Assembly (NCBI RefSeq): GCF_017876295.1
Contig: NZ_JAGINT010000001.1
Span: 682,001 to 746,000 of the forward strand
DNA from: Kribbella aluminosa
GTDB lineage: Bacteria > Actinomycetota > Actinomycetes > Propionibacteriales > Kribbellaceae
DNA: 64,000 nt
Reading direction: 5' to 3'
Under the pieces are notes generated by a model. It searched no databases. It was not told the DNA's origin and worked only from the letters and a program-made list of their open reading frames with translations. A program made the position numbers and the translations under genes. Shown piece by piece: positions 35,104-44,389 of the stretch (its first letter is position 1; each line of letters starts with the position of its first letter).

Positions 35104-36080
35104 AGGCGCTCGTACTCGGCGGCGCGGGGTTCATCGGACTACACCTCGTCCGGGCGCTCGCTGCCGAAGGCAACGACGTGATGATCGTCGACGACTTCTC
35201 GCGAGGCCGCGACGATCGGGAACTAGCTGAGCTCGGAGTGCCGGTGGTGCACGCGGATCTGACCGATCCCACGTCCTACCAGCGCCTCCCGCGTCCGTGG
35301 GATCAGATCTTCATGCTTGCCGCGGTCGTCGGGGTCCGCAACGTCGAAGCCGATCCCGCGCGGGTGGTCAGGATCAATACCCTGTCGTTGCTGCACCTGC
35401 TGGACTGGATGCGGCCCGGAGAGCGACTCTTCTTCGCCTCGACGAGCGAGGTGTACGCCGGGGGTGTCAGCGCAGGCGTGGTGCCAGTTCCCACTCCGGA
35501 GTCGGTGCCGTTGATGATCGGCGACATCTCTGCACCGCGTTTTGCCTATGGTGCCAGCAAGCTGCTCGGCGAGAGCGCTGTCGTGCACACCGCGCGGTCG
35601 AAGCAGATCCCCTTTGTCGTCGGACGCTTCCACAACGTGTACGGCGCGCGGATGGGAGCCGACCACGTGATCCCCGAGCTGTCGCTGCGGGCCCTGCGTA
35701 AGGAGGACCCGTTCAAGCTGTACGGCGCGGACCAGTCCCGAGCGTTCTGCCACGTCGACGATGCGGTCACAGCGACAGTCCGCCTGATGGCCAGCGAGGA
35801 TGCCGCCGGTCAGATAGTCCATGTCGGCAACGACACGCGTGAGATCGCGATCGGGGACCTGGCCAAGCTGATTCTGCGGGTCGCGGGCCATGAACCCCGG
35901 ATGGAGTGGCTCCCGGCGCCTCTAGGATCCGTCGCCCGGCGATGCCCTGATCTGTCCACCCTCCGACGGCTCACCGGCTTCGAACCGGTCGTTTCCCTGG
36001 AGGACGGCATACGCAGAACTTTCGACTGGTACCGAGACAGTGGACGGACAGAATCTCGAGGATCCCGATGGACGTGCTGA
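35100..36080 (+). CDS. NAD-dependent sugar epimerase/dehydratase (extended SDR)
   Basis: 326 residues. GGAGFIGLHLVRAL (residues 8-21) is the NAD site, STSEVYAGG and YGASK (near residue 150) give the catalytic Tyr and Lys. Its length and motifs fit the UDP-uronate epimerase/decarboxylase group acting on the product of the previous dehydrogenase. Exact reaction unknown. It overlaps the next gene by 13 bp. Confidence 0.85.
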   Translation: MKALVLGGAGFIGLHLVRALAAEGNDVMIVDDFSRGRDDRELAELGVPVVHADLTDPTSYQRLPRPWDQIFMLAAVVGVRNVEADPARVVRINTLSLLHLLDWMRPGERLFFASTSEVYAGGVSAGVVPVPTPESVPLMIGDISAPRFAYGASKLLGESAVVHTARSKQIPFVVGRFHNVYGARMGADHVIPELSLRALRKEDPFKLYGADQSRAFCHVDDAVTATVRLMASEDAAGQIVHVGNDTREIAIGDLAKLILRVAGHEPRMEWLPAPLGSVARRCPDLSTLRRLTGFEPVVSLEDGIRRTFDWYRDSGRTESRGSRWTC

Positions 36081-37390
36081 TCCTCACCCACGGGACGCGC
36101 GGCGACGTGCAGCCCTTTGTCGCTCTGGCCACGGCGTTGATCAGTGCCGGGCACTCCGTCAGACTCGGTGGCCCGGCGGCGTCGGCGGGGCTGGCAGAGT
36201 CGTACGACGTACCCTTCGTAGCGCTGGCTGACGGTCCGAACGAACTGTACGGTGATGCGGCCGTCCGTGAAGTCCTGGAGACCAACTACCGCGGTCTCCG
36301 CGGGAAGCGTCTAGCGATCACGGTTGCGCGAAGGTATCGCGACAAGATGGATGCGGTTCTGGACGGCATGGCCGACGTTGCCCGGCAAGGTGCGGACGTC
36401 ATAGTCCATGACATCGTCCTGCCTGGCCGGCAGCTGGGAGAGTGGCTGGGCATCCCGACCATCAGGGTGTGCCTGCAGCCGTTCTGGATACCGACGCGGG
36501 CCTTCCCCAACCCAATGCACGCGTTGCCGCTGCCGGCGGCGTGCAATCGGCTCACGTATCTGACGACGAACATCTGGTACCAGATACTTGCCGGGCATAC
36601 GAGAAGGTGGCGCGCGAGGAAGCTGCGGCTGTCGAGACTCGGCGGCTACCTGGACATGTTGCGCATGCCTGGTGGCGGCACGACACCGTTGCTCCAGGCA
36701 TTCAGTTCCTACCTCGTTGCTCCCGAACCGGGGGACTACCCTCCGTGGGTCCACACGACCGGCCCGTGGCTGCTCGCTGCGCCACCTCGCTGGACTCCTC
36801 CGGCCGGCCTGGAGGAGTTCCTCGACGCTGACGGCCCGGTCATCTACGTGGGTTTCGGCAGCATGGCGGGACTAAACCCTGAGCGGACGGGCGCAATGAT
36901 CATGGAGGCTGTGCGGCGGTCAGGCGTGCGCGCTGTCGTCGGCACTGGGTGGGGCGGTATCGGCATCAGTGGGACGGAAGAACGCATCCTGCCGGTCCGA
37001 GAGGTGCCACACGGTTGGCTCTTCGACCGCGTGACCGCCGTGGTTCACCACGGCGGTAGTGGTACCACTGCCGCCGCTCTCTCGGCCGGCCGGCCACAGG
37101 TCGTCTGCCCTTTCGTCTTGGATCAGCCGTTCTTCGCCCGCCGGATCCACGAACTGGGAGCTGCTCCGGCCCCGCTGCCACAGCGATACCTGGATGCACA
37201 GAAGCTCGCTGATGCCATCGTGTGCGCGGTCGAAGACCCGGCGATGACCGCCGCCGCCCGCGCTGTCGGGGATCGGATCCGCTCCGATCGGAGCCTCGAC
37301 CGCGCCGTGCGCCTCATCGAAGAAGCCGCCAGGGCAAGTCGGCCGACGATCCGTCTCACGGGCTCTCGAGGATTTGGCCCCGCTCCTTGA
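36068..37390 (+). CDS. GT1-family glycosyltransferase
   Basis: 440 residues of the MGT/GtfA-like GT-B fold. The N-terminal LTHGTRGDVQPFVALATALISAGHSVRLGGP is the acceptor half. The C-terminal donor-binding block VHHGGSGTTAAALSAGRPQVVCPFVLDQPFFARRIHELG (near residues 322-360) is very clear. It should transfer a sugar, probably made by the neighbouring genes, to a hydrophobic or peptide acceptor. Overlaps the convergent FAD gene by 35 bp. Confidence 0.88.
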   Translation: MDVLILTHGTRGDVQPFVALATALISAGHSVRLGGPAASAGLAESYDVPFVALADGPNELYGDAAVREVLETNYRGLRGKRLAITVARRYRDKMDAVLDGMADVARQGADVIVHDIVLPGRQLGEWLGIPTIRVCLQPFWIPTRAFPNPMHALPLPAACNRLTYLTTNIWYQILAGHTRRWRARKLRLSRLGGYLDMLRMPGGGTTPLLQAFSSYLVAPEPGDYPPWVHTTGPWLLAAPPRWTPPAGLEEFLDADGPVIYVGFGSMAGLNPERTGAMIMEAVRRSGVRAVVGTGWGGIGISGTEERILPVREVPHGWLFDRVTAVVHHGGSGTTAAALSAGRPQVVCPFVLDQPFFARRIHELGAAPAPLPQRYLDAQKLADAIVCAVEDPAMTAAARAVGDRIRSDRSLDRAVRLIEEAARASRPTIRLTGSRGFGPAP

Positions 37391-38912
37391 GCCGCGAGCG
37401 CAGTGCCTCGAGGTTCAAGTCCTGGACAGAGCTCGACTGTTTGGCGGCGAGCGCGGCGGCGACCCCGGCGGATTCGCCGAGAACGGAGAAGACGGGCTCC
37501 ATCCGGGTCGCAGCGTAGGCGATGTGCGTGGCCGAAAGACTGACGGGCACGAGCAGGTTGCGGCACTCGTGTTGTTGCGGAGTGATTGCTCGGTAGGGGA
37601 CCTCGAACGCCTGTCCGGTGCCCATCGGGCCGCCGATGAACATGTTGCCCTCGGTGGCCACCCCGATCCCTGGTGCACCGGGTACGGTGCACGCGTAACG
37701 CCGGGCCGGATAGGTGTCGACGCCGTACAGCGCCAGTCCCACGCCGTCCTCGACCGCGACCTGGTTGAGGACGTCCTTGTGGGTAAGGGTGTAACGGCCG
37801 GCGAGACGCCGTGCCACCCGGACGTACAGCTGATTCGGCCAGCCATCTGTGTCCTGGTGCATCGTTCGGTCGAGCCCCAGCTCCGCGGTCCGCTCGCGGA
37901 AGCCGAGGGGAACTCGTGGGTCGGTGCAGAGGAAATGGTGGAGTCCACGGAGGTAGTCGATGTGCGTTCGCCAGATAGCCGAGCGCTTGTCCCACCCGGC
38001 ATCTTGGTAGAAGCGGCTCTCACCCAGCGGCGCGATGGTCATGAGAGAGTCGCGCTGGTAGTTGTACTCGACGTCGTTCACCCAGCCCGGAAAGATCCCG
38101 CTCAGGCGCTCCATCGCTGCGTCGTCGTCGCTACTGCTTCCGAGGATGTACTCGACGAATCGCCCGACCAGCTCGTACTGCTCGGCGCGATAGTCCGCAG
38201 GCGGCGTGAAGGGCACGGCACGTTGCGGATCGGTGGTCACATAGAACCGAAAGTTGTAAGCCTGCGTGTAGTCGTCAGCCGCACCGATCGACTTGCCGTG
38301 ATCGGCGTCGATCATCGGGAGCAGTCCGGACTCCGGGCGACCCGGCTCGATGTAGGGGTCGATAGGAGTCCAGTTCGTCGGTTCCCGGACGCCGGCTGGC
38401 TCCTCGTTGTACTCACGGACCGATTCACGGCCTGTTCGGTAGCTCGCTCCCGAGGCCGCCATCAGGTCACCCTCGTACGACGCGTCGACGAAGACCCGGG
38501 CGGTGACTTCCTCCCAGCGCCCGTCGAGGACCGCCGGTGAGGGCACACCCCAGCGATCCGGAGGGGCGTAACCGAACCGCACACGGGAGATGCGGCCGTC
38601 GTGTCGTTCGACCGCATCGACACGGTGCTCGTCGATCACCGTGATTCCTTCGTCACGGATCCAGTCGGCGAAACCCGCGCGGATCTCCGGCGGTGTCTTA
38701 CCTAGCTCGAACACTCGCTGACGGGTCAGACCTCCGACTCCATCGGGCAACGAACAGTCCTGCCGCGGTTTGATGCCTGCGCCCAGGATGCCGCCGAGCC
38801 AGCGACTTGGCTCGACCAGGACCACCGAGGCCCCCTCCTGACGGGCGGCCACGGCCGCCGTACATCCAGCCGGGGTTCCGCCGTACACGCAAACGTCGAC
38901 GCTAAGGGCCAT
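37356..38912 (-). CDS. FAD-dependent oxidoreductase (FAD_oxidored family)
   Basis: 518 residues. The N-terminal VCVYGGTPAGCTAAVAARQEGASVVLVEP is the FAD site and WLGGILGAGI, YEGDLMAASGASYRTGRES and RNLLVPVSLSATHIAYAATRMEP are family blocks. It is a distant relative of the flavoprotein at 13466. The start overlaps the stop of the preceding ABC ATPase gene (TAATG), so it is the last gene of the Dpp operon and probably oxidises an imported compound. Confidence 0.85.
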   Translation of the reverse strand: MALSVDVCVYGGTPAGCTAAVAARQEGASVVLVEPSRWLGGILGAGIKPRQDCSLPDGVGGLTRQRVFELGKTPPEIRAGFADWIRDEGITVIDEHRVDAVERHDGRISRVRFGYAPPDRWGVPSPAVLDGRWEEVTARVFVDASYEGDLMAASGASYRTGRESVREYNEEPAGVREPTNWTPIDPYIEPGRPESGLLPMIDADHGKSIGAADDYTQAYNFRFYVTTDPQRAVPFTPPADYRAEQYELVGRFVEYILGSSSDDDAAMERLSGIFPGWVNDVEYNYQRDSLMTIAPLGESRFYQDAGWDKRSAIWRTHIDYLRGLHHFLCTDPRVPLGFRERTAELGLDRTMHQDTDGWPNQLYVRVARRLAGRYTLTHKDVLNQVAVEDGVGLALYGVDTYPARRYACTVPGAPGIGVATEGNMFIGGPMGTGQAFEVPYRAITPQQHECRNLLVPVSLSATHIAYAATRMEPVFSVLGESAGVAAALAAKQSSSVQDLNLEALRSRLKERGQILESP

Positions 38913-39688
38913 TAGCTCGCTTCCTCCTCGATGAGACTGTCAAGTTCTGCCGCTGCCAGCAGTTGCCGGCTGTACGGTGTCTTCGGGTCGCCGAGGACTT
39001 CGGCGGTGGGACCTGCTTCGACGATCGAGCCGGACAGCATCACTGCGATTTGGTCGCAGACCCTGCTGACGAGACCAAGGTCGTGGGACACGACGACCAG
39101 AGTGAGGCCGAGCGACCGTTGGAGATCCATCAGGAGATTCAGCACCTGGGCCTGGACCGAGACGTCCAGAGCGCTCGTGGGCTCGTCGGCGTACAGAACC
39201 CGCGGGCCGACCAGCAGCGCGCGGGCGATCGCGATCCGCTGCACCTGACCGCCGGAGAGCTGGCGGGGGTGACGGCCGAGAACCCCGGCGTTGAGCCCGA
39301 CCTGCTCGAGGCGGTCGACCAGCTCACTCGTTGGCGGAGAACGTCGCTCGAGCGCCTTCACCGGCTCGGCGAGCGCCGTGGCGATCGTCATCCGCGGATC
39401 GAAGGAACTCGCCGGATTCTGGAACACGATCTGGTTCTGCCTCCTGAACGCCCGGCCGTCGTGACGGAGCCAGTCGCTGACGGCTCGATCCTGATAGCGA
39501 ACCGTGCCAGGTGGCGTGGGCAGTAGGCCGCACATCCCGCGGATCAACGTGGACTTACCAGAACCCGACTCGCCGACCAGGCCGAGCGTTGTGCCGGGTT
39601 CGACGAGTAGATCGACGTTCTCGAGTGCCGGCGCCGTCGTTGCCCGGTAGCGGTACGAGAGCTGCCGGGTCTCAACGATATAGCTCAT
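38912..39688 (-). CDS. Dipeptide/oligopeptide ABC transporter ATPase (DppF-like)
   Basis: 258 residues. Walker A GESGSGKS (residues near 42-49), signature LSGGQVQR, Walker B VLYADEPTSALD, and the H-loop VVSHDLGLV. ATG 39688 is chosen with GGAG nine bases upstream; an upstream GTG (39703) would overlap the previous gene further. It couples ATP use to uptake with the other Dpp components. Confidence 0.9.
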   Translation of the reverse strand: MSYIVETRQLSYRYRATTAPALENVDLLVEPGTTLGLVGESGSGKSTLIRGMCGLLPTPPGTVRYQDRAVSDWLRHDGRAFRRQNQIVFQNPASSFDPRMTIATALAEPVKALERRSPPTSELVDRLEQVGLNAGVLGRHPRQLSGGQVQRIAIARALLVGPRVLYADEPTSALDVSVQAQVLNLLMDLQRSLGLTLVVVSHDLGLVSRVCDQIAVMLSGSIVEAGPTAEVLGDPKTPYSRQLLAAAELDSLIEEEAS

Positions 39689-39693
39689 GTGCC

Positions 39694-40662
39694 TCAGCTC
39701 CACAGGTCGCCGGATTCCAGCACCGGTACAAGTGACCGTCGCCCGCGTCGGTTGCCGCAGGCCCGGACGCGCACGCCTCGACCGCGTGTGTGCAGCGGTT
39801 CCGGAAGGTGCATCCGGACGGGAATTCCCCGGCGGGCCGGCACAGTTCCGGGGATCGTCGTGAACGGGACACCGAGCAGTGCGGTCGATTCCTTCAATCG
39901 GCGTCTGGTCGGGCTGGCCGCGACCAACGCCTCGGTGTAGCGATGATGAGGGAGTCGGAGCACTCTCTCGACGGGGCCGGACTCGACCAGTTGTCCTCCG
40001 TACATCACCGCGATCCGGTCGCTGACAGCCCTGACGACGCCGAGATCGTGGGTGATGAAGAGCAGCGCCATGTCATGCCGGCGGCTCAGCTCGAGGAGCA
40101 GTTCCAGGATGCCTTTCTGCACGGTTACATCCAGCGCAGTCGTCGGCTCGTCGGCGACGAGCAGGCGCGGGCGCCGGGCGATTGCCATCGCGATCAACGC
40201 GCGTTGCCGCTGGCCCCCTGACAACTGGTGTGGGTATCGCCTCGCCAGCGCCTCAGGATCGGGTAGGTGCACCTGCTCGAGCAGTTCCAGCGCTCGTCCG
40301 CGGACGTCGCGCCGGGCGACGCCGGACCGGATTCGCACGGCCTCTGCCACCTGGCGTCCGATCCGCATCACAGGATTCAGGGCCTTGAGCGGATCCTGGA
40401 AGATCATGCCGATCTCACTCCCACGGACTTTGGCACGCTGTCGATCGGACATACCGACGAGCTCGCGACCGTCGAGCCGGATCGAGCCCCGAACCACACT
40501 GTCCGCCGGCAGCAGACCGGCGATCGAGGTGGCCATCATCGTCTTCCCGGATCCTGATTCGCCGACGAGTCCCATCCTCCGGCCAGGCAGGATCTGGAAC
40601 TCCTCGATTCCCAGGATGCGATGCGGTCCGATCGTGACGGACAGGTCATGAATCTCCAGCAT
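39694..40662 (-). CDS. Dipeptide/oligopeptide ABC transporter ATPase (DppD-like), C-terminus out of frame
   Basis: 322 residues as read. Walker A GESGSGKT, signature LSGGQRQR, Walker B LLVADEPTTALD are intact. After IPGTVPAR the frame changes: another frame supplies the expected C-terminal oligo_HPY segment (EFPSGCTFRNRCTHAVEAC, GHLYRCWNP) and would end at 39672, overlapping the DppF start by 17 bp. One extra base in 39827-39836 explains this. ATPase function could survive the loss of this tail. Confidence 0.85.
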   Translation of the reverse strand: MLEIHDLSVTIGPHRILGIEEFQILPGRRMGLVGESGSGKTMMATSIAGLLPADSVVRGSIRLDGRELVGMSDRQRAKVRGSEIGMIFQDPLKALNPVMRIGRQVAEAVRIRSGVARRDVRGRALELLEQVHLPDPEALARRYPHQLSGGQRQRALIAMAIARRPRLLVADEPTTALDVTVQKGILELLLELSRRHDMALLFITHDLGVVRAVSDRIAVMYGGQLVESGPVERVLRLPHHRYTEALVAASPTRRRLKESTALLGVPFTTIPGTVPARRGIPVRMHLPEPLHTRGRGVRVRACGNRRGRRSLVPVLESGDLWS

Positions 40663-41516
40663 CAGGCTGCCACCGCCTTCGTCCGCGATTGTGGGTCGAG
40701 CCAGGCACGGAGGCCGTCACTGAGGAAGTTGAAGCCGAGAACGGCGGTGACGATGGCGAGTCCTGGCGGGATGATCAGGTACGTCGACAGGCCGATGAAA
40801 TGCTGTGCGTCGTTCAGCATCCGGCCCCACGAAACAGTCGGAGGCTGAGTGCCGACACCAAGGTAGGACAAGGCCGCCTCGAGCAGGATCGCCGACGCGA
40901 ACATGACCGAGGTCTGGGCGAGAACAAGCGGTCCGATGTTGGGCAGCACGTGCCTGAAGAGAACGAAGCGCCTGCTCCTGCCGTAGGCGAGGGCCGCCTC
41001 CACGAAGTCGAGCGCGAGGACTTGCCGAGCCGGACCGATCGTGACCCGCGTCGCCACCGGCACGAACCAGGTGATGATCGCCACGATCGATGTCGTGGTG
41101 CCGGGGCCGATCGCGGTGGCGAGGACCAGTGCCAGGAGAAGTCCGGGCAGCGCGATGCCGATGTCGGTGACTCGGCTGAAGAAGCCCTGGAATGTCCGGC
41201 GGCTGCCGGCGATCAGCAGGCCGAGCAGCACTCCTGGCACCACCGCGGCAAGTGTCGCAGCCCCTGCGACGGTGAGTGACGTTCGAGCTCCGGCGAGAAT
41301 CATGCTGAGCACGTCACGGCCGAGCCCGTCGGTCCCGAGAAGATGACCGCTCGTTCCGGGCGGAGCGAGCCGATGGGCGACGTCGATCTCGCCTGGGTCG
41401 GCTGGTGTCCAAACCAGCGAGAGCAGGCCGGCGCCGACGAACAGGGTGAGCAGTGTGGCTCCGATGATCAAGGACGGTGTGCTGGCGGCCCGGGCCGCCC
41501 GGCGATCAGTCGACAC
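40662..41516 (-). CDS. Peptide-type ABC transporter permease (DppC-like)
   Basis: 284 residues with an N-terminal membrane segment, about six segments in total, the LLGTDGLGRDVLSMIL motif and the permease loop GPARQVLALDFVEAALAYGRSR. GTG 41516 has GGAGGG upstream and overlaps the previous gene by 11 bp. Confidence 0.9.
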   Translation of the reverse strand: MSTDRRAARAASTPSLIIGATLLTLFVGAGLLSLVWTPADPGEIDVAHRLAPPGTSGHLLGTDGLGRDVLSMILAGARTSLTVAGAATLAAVVPGVLLGLLIAGSRRTFQGFFSRVTDIGIALPGLLLALVLATAIGPGTTTSIVAIITWFVPVATRVTIGPARQVLALDFVEAALAYGRSRRFVLFRHVLPNIGPLVLAQTSVMFASAILLEAALSYLGVGTQPPTVSWGRMLNDAQHFIGLSTYLIIPPGLAIVTAVLGFNFLSDGLRAWLDPQSRTKAVAA

Positions 41517-42474
41517 TGGCGACCCTCCTCTCGGCGTCCCGAATCCGCGGATCGAGGACGCCGTACGAGATGTCCATCAGGAAGTTCAGCGTGAGGATCA
41601 TGAACAGGATCACGAAGGCCACTGATTGGACGACGAGCGCTTCGCGTCCGTCGATCGCGGACACCAGCAAGCTGCCGAGGCCTGGCAGATCGAAGACGTT
41701 CTCGACCACTACAGTGCCGGCGAGCAACCCGCCCAGCATCAGTGTGCCCACCGTGACGATGGACACCGACGCGTTCCGGACCCCGTGCACCAGCGCCGCG
41801 CCGGACAAAGTTCGGCCCTTTGCCATCGCGGTAAGGATGTAGGGCTCACCGAGCACGTCGAGCATCGCCGACTTGACGTAGCGCGTCAGAACGGCCGAGA
41901 CGAAGAGCGACAGGGACGCGACCAGAAGGACGAGGCACCTGGCTGCCTGCAGGGGATCCTGTGACCAGGGCACGTAACCGCCCGCGGGGAACCATCCGAG
42001 ACGTACCGAGAAGACACTCACGAAAACCAGGCCGGCCCAGAAGGTAGGTACCGCAAGCCCGAGTTGGGTGAGCAGGTCGACCGCACCGGACCGCAGCTTG
42101 CGGGCATGCAGAGCCGAGTACGAACCTGCCGCGACCGAGACGACGACCGAGACGGCCATCGACACGAGTGCCAACGACAACGTCAGCCCCATTCGGGACC
42201 GGATCTCGTCGGAGATGTTGTACCCGGCGGCGTACGACTGGCCCAGATTTCCGCGGAGCAGATCACCGAGCCAGTCGACGTACTGAACCACCCAAGGCCG
42301 GTTGAGGCCCAGTTCCGTCCGCAGGTCGGCGAGGGACTGGGTTGTCGCCGACCGTCCGAGGATGACGGTCGCCACATCGCCACCGAGCAGACGCAACAGA
42401 AGAAAGACGACCAACGAACCGGCGAGTGCCGACAACGCGAGCACAGCGGCCGACCTCACGACGAGCCAGCGCAT
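41506..42474 (-). CDS. Peptide-type ABC transporter permease (DppB-like)
   Basis: 322 residues. Hydrophobic with about six segments, the opening segment LALSALAGSLVVFLLLRLLGGD, and the LGLNRPWVVQYVDWLGDLLRGNLGQS block characteristic of DppB-type permeases. ATG 42474 has GGAGG upstream. It lies 49 bp after the binding protein gene. Confidence 0.9.
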   Translation of the reverse strand: MRWLVVRSAAVLALSALAGSLVVFLLLRLLGGDVATVILGRSATTQSLADLRTELGLNRPWVVQYVDWLGDLLRGNLGQSYAAGYNISDEIRSRMGLTLSLALVSMAVSVVVSVAAGSYSALHARKLRSGAVDLLTQLGLAVPTFWAGLVFVSVFSVRLGWFPAGGYVPWSQDPLQAARCLVLLVASLSLFVSAVLTRYVKSAMLDVLGEPYILTAMAKGRTLSGAALVHGVRNASVSIVTVGTLMLGGLLAGTVVVENVFDLPGLGSLLVSAIDGREALVVQSVAFVILFMILTLNFLMDISYGVLDPRIRDAERRVASVD

Positions 42475-42523
42475 CGAACCTCCTTCGCCTCACGCCTGAC
42501 CGGACAGCCCGTCCGCCGGCCCA

Positions 42524-44060
42524 TCAGCTCGTGCCCCAGCGGACGTTGCGAACATCCGCCTCGCCGGCCACCGTGTAGGTCTTCAGCCCCTCCAAGCCCT
42601 TCCGGTACAGGTCGACCACATTTGTCGTCCAGGCCGGGATCAGGTAGGCCCGTTCTGCGTCCAGCTCGACGGACTGGCGCCTGAGATCGGCCCACTCGGT
42701 CCGGTTGGTCGCCCGATCGGCGCGAGCCAGCAGCGCGTCCATCGCCGGATAGCAGTCATGGGTGAACCACCCGGGGCATTTCCAGGTGTCAATTTGTTGG
42801 GGTCCGGCAATATGCGTGAATTGGTATTGGCCTTTTGTTAGCACCCGGTCGAGATATACCGGCCATTGGAGCGCCTGGGTCTTGACCTTGAATCCGGCTT
42901 GTTCCAGTCCCTGCGAGACGACGGCTACACCGTCCTCGGTGCCGGCCAGATAGGTGTAGTTCAGCGTGAGGCCCTGCCTGCCGGCTTCGGTGAGTAGCTG
43001 CTTGGCCTTCGCCGGATCGTGTGGGTAAGGACACTTGTCGCTCTTCCAGGGTTCGTTCGGCGGATTGACGAACACGCAGGTCGGCGAGCCGCTGGAGTTG
43101 GTGCCGTCGATGAACGCCTGCCGGTCGAGCGAAAAGGCGATTGCCCGGCGTACGCGCGCATCTGCGAAGACGGGGTCGTTGGCGTTGAGGCTGATGTAGA
43201 CCATCGTGGGCCCTGCGATCACGTTCTTCGCGAAACCTGACGCCTTCCCGACGACGCTGTCGGTCTGAGCCTTGCTTCCCCAGAAGCCGCCGATCATGTC
43301 GATGTCCCCAGCGCGTAGTGCGTTGACCGCTGTTGTCGCGTCGCCGATGAACCGCCAGGTGATCGTGCGCAGTGCCGGTCGTTGGCCCCAGTAATGATCG
43401 TTGCGCTCGAAGTCGACCTGTGCACCGTGCTTCCAGGAGGCGAAGACGAAGGGACCGGTGCCGATCGGTCCGGTCTTCAGCCGGCTGGCCGATCCCTTCG
43501 GAATCACGGCCCCGCTGTCGGTCGACATCGCATCGAGGAACCGTTGACTCGGCGTACTGAGTGTCACGGTGACCGTCTGGTCACCGGTCTTCGAAATCTC
43601 TTTGACAGCCTTCAGCCGCCCGGACACGTCCTGAAGCTGGGTGGTCCTGCTCTGCTCCAGCGAGTAGACGACATCGTCGGCAGTGACCGGCGCGCCGTTG
43701 CTGAACGTTGCCTTGCGGATGTGGAACGTGTAGACCAGCCCGTCTTTGCTCACTGTGTAGGACTCAGCAAGCAAAGGTGTGAGTGTGCCGTCCACGCGCT
43801 TGTCGAGCAGAGGTTCGAGCACGTTGAACATCAGCAGCTGGCGGATGGTCAGCGCCGGATTGCGCAGGTAGTTCCAGTCGGTCGGTTCGAGAGTGACGGC
43901 GACCTTGAGACCGTCCTTCGTCTCCTGGCTGCCGGCTCCGCTCGTGGGGGCCGCCTCCGCAGGCTGCGGCCAGCAGGCCGAAGCACAGCGCGGCGACGAA
44001 GGATGCCAGAAATCGCGGTGACTGCTTGCAGACGAAGCACGCACGCCGTACAGGGGCCAT
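42524..44060 (-). CDS. Peptide-type ABC substrate-binding lipoprotein, signal peptide out of frame
   Basis: The mature protein is a family 5 solute-binding protein (SBP_bac_5): VTLEPTDWNYLRNPALTIRQLLMFNVLEPLLD, LAESYTVSKDGLVYTFHIRKATFSNGAPVTADDVVYSLEQ, DARVRRAIAFSLDRQAFID. The signal peptide and lipobox (FGLLAAACGG) are encoded from ATG 44060 (GGAGG upstream) but in another frame; the switch is near a G5 run at 43946-43950. Removing one base there joins both parts. As read, export would fail. First gene of the Dpp operon; palindromes upstream suggest IclR control. Confidence 0.85.
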
Positions 44061-44389
44061 CACCGACCACCTCCTCAGGGCTGGAGTTGCGGATCGATAC
44101 GACGACCGGGGTCAGCGGTCTGGCCTGCGTTCGACACTCGAAGCAGGGGATCGAGGCCGTGGGTTCATCTGATGAACCGTATGTTTCATTCCAGTTAACG
44201 AAGTCGGCAGAGTCCTGTCAAGATCAGAACGTGGGGCAGATTGCAAGGGGGCCAATCGGGGCAGATGGTTCCCTGTTGGTCCCCGCACTGGCCGATCCAG
44301 GGTTGCTCACGGCAATCAGCGGACAGCATCCGCGCGCTCGCAGACAGGGGCGTGCCCCGTTGCCCAATCGGGGTCCCGACTACTGCAGG
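44061..44389. other. Intergenic region between the Dpp operon and the amidase gene
   Basis: It holds the Dpp operon promoter region (with the palindromes at 44162-44187) and about 200 bp with no gene, ending at the amidase stop. GGGGCA occurs at 44233 and 44258 but is not on a 10-bp grid. No clear terminator was seen. Confidence 0.4.
44162..44187. promoter_or_regulatory. Putative IclR operator before the Dpp operon
   Basis: GGTTCATCTGATGAACC (44162-44178) is a perfect 7-bp inverted repeat with a 3-bp centre, matching the sites at 58347 and 62044. Overlapping it, GAACC-GTAT-GTTTC (44174-44187) has the 5-4-5 geometry seen at 45997 and 54886. It lies about 100 bp before the substrate-binding protein start. 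Confidence 0.55.

Noticed and set aside
44231..44263. GGGGCA at 44233 and 44258
   Set aside because: Spacing is 25 bp, not a multiple of 10, with no further copies, so it is not counted as part of the phased-array system.
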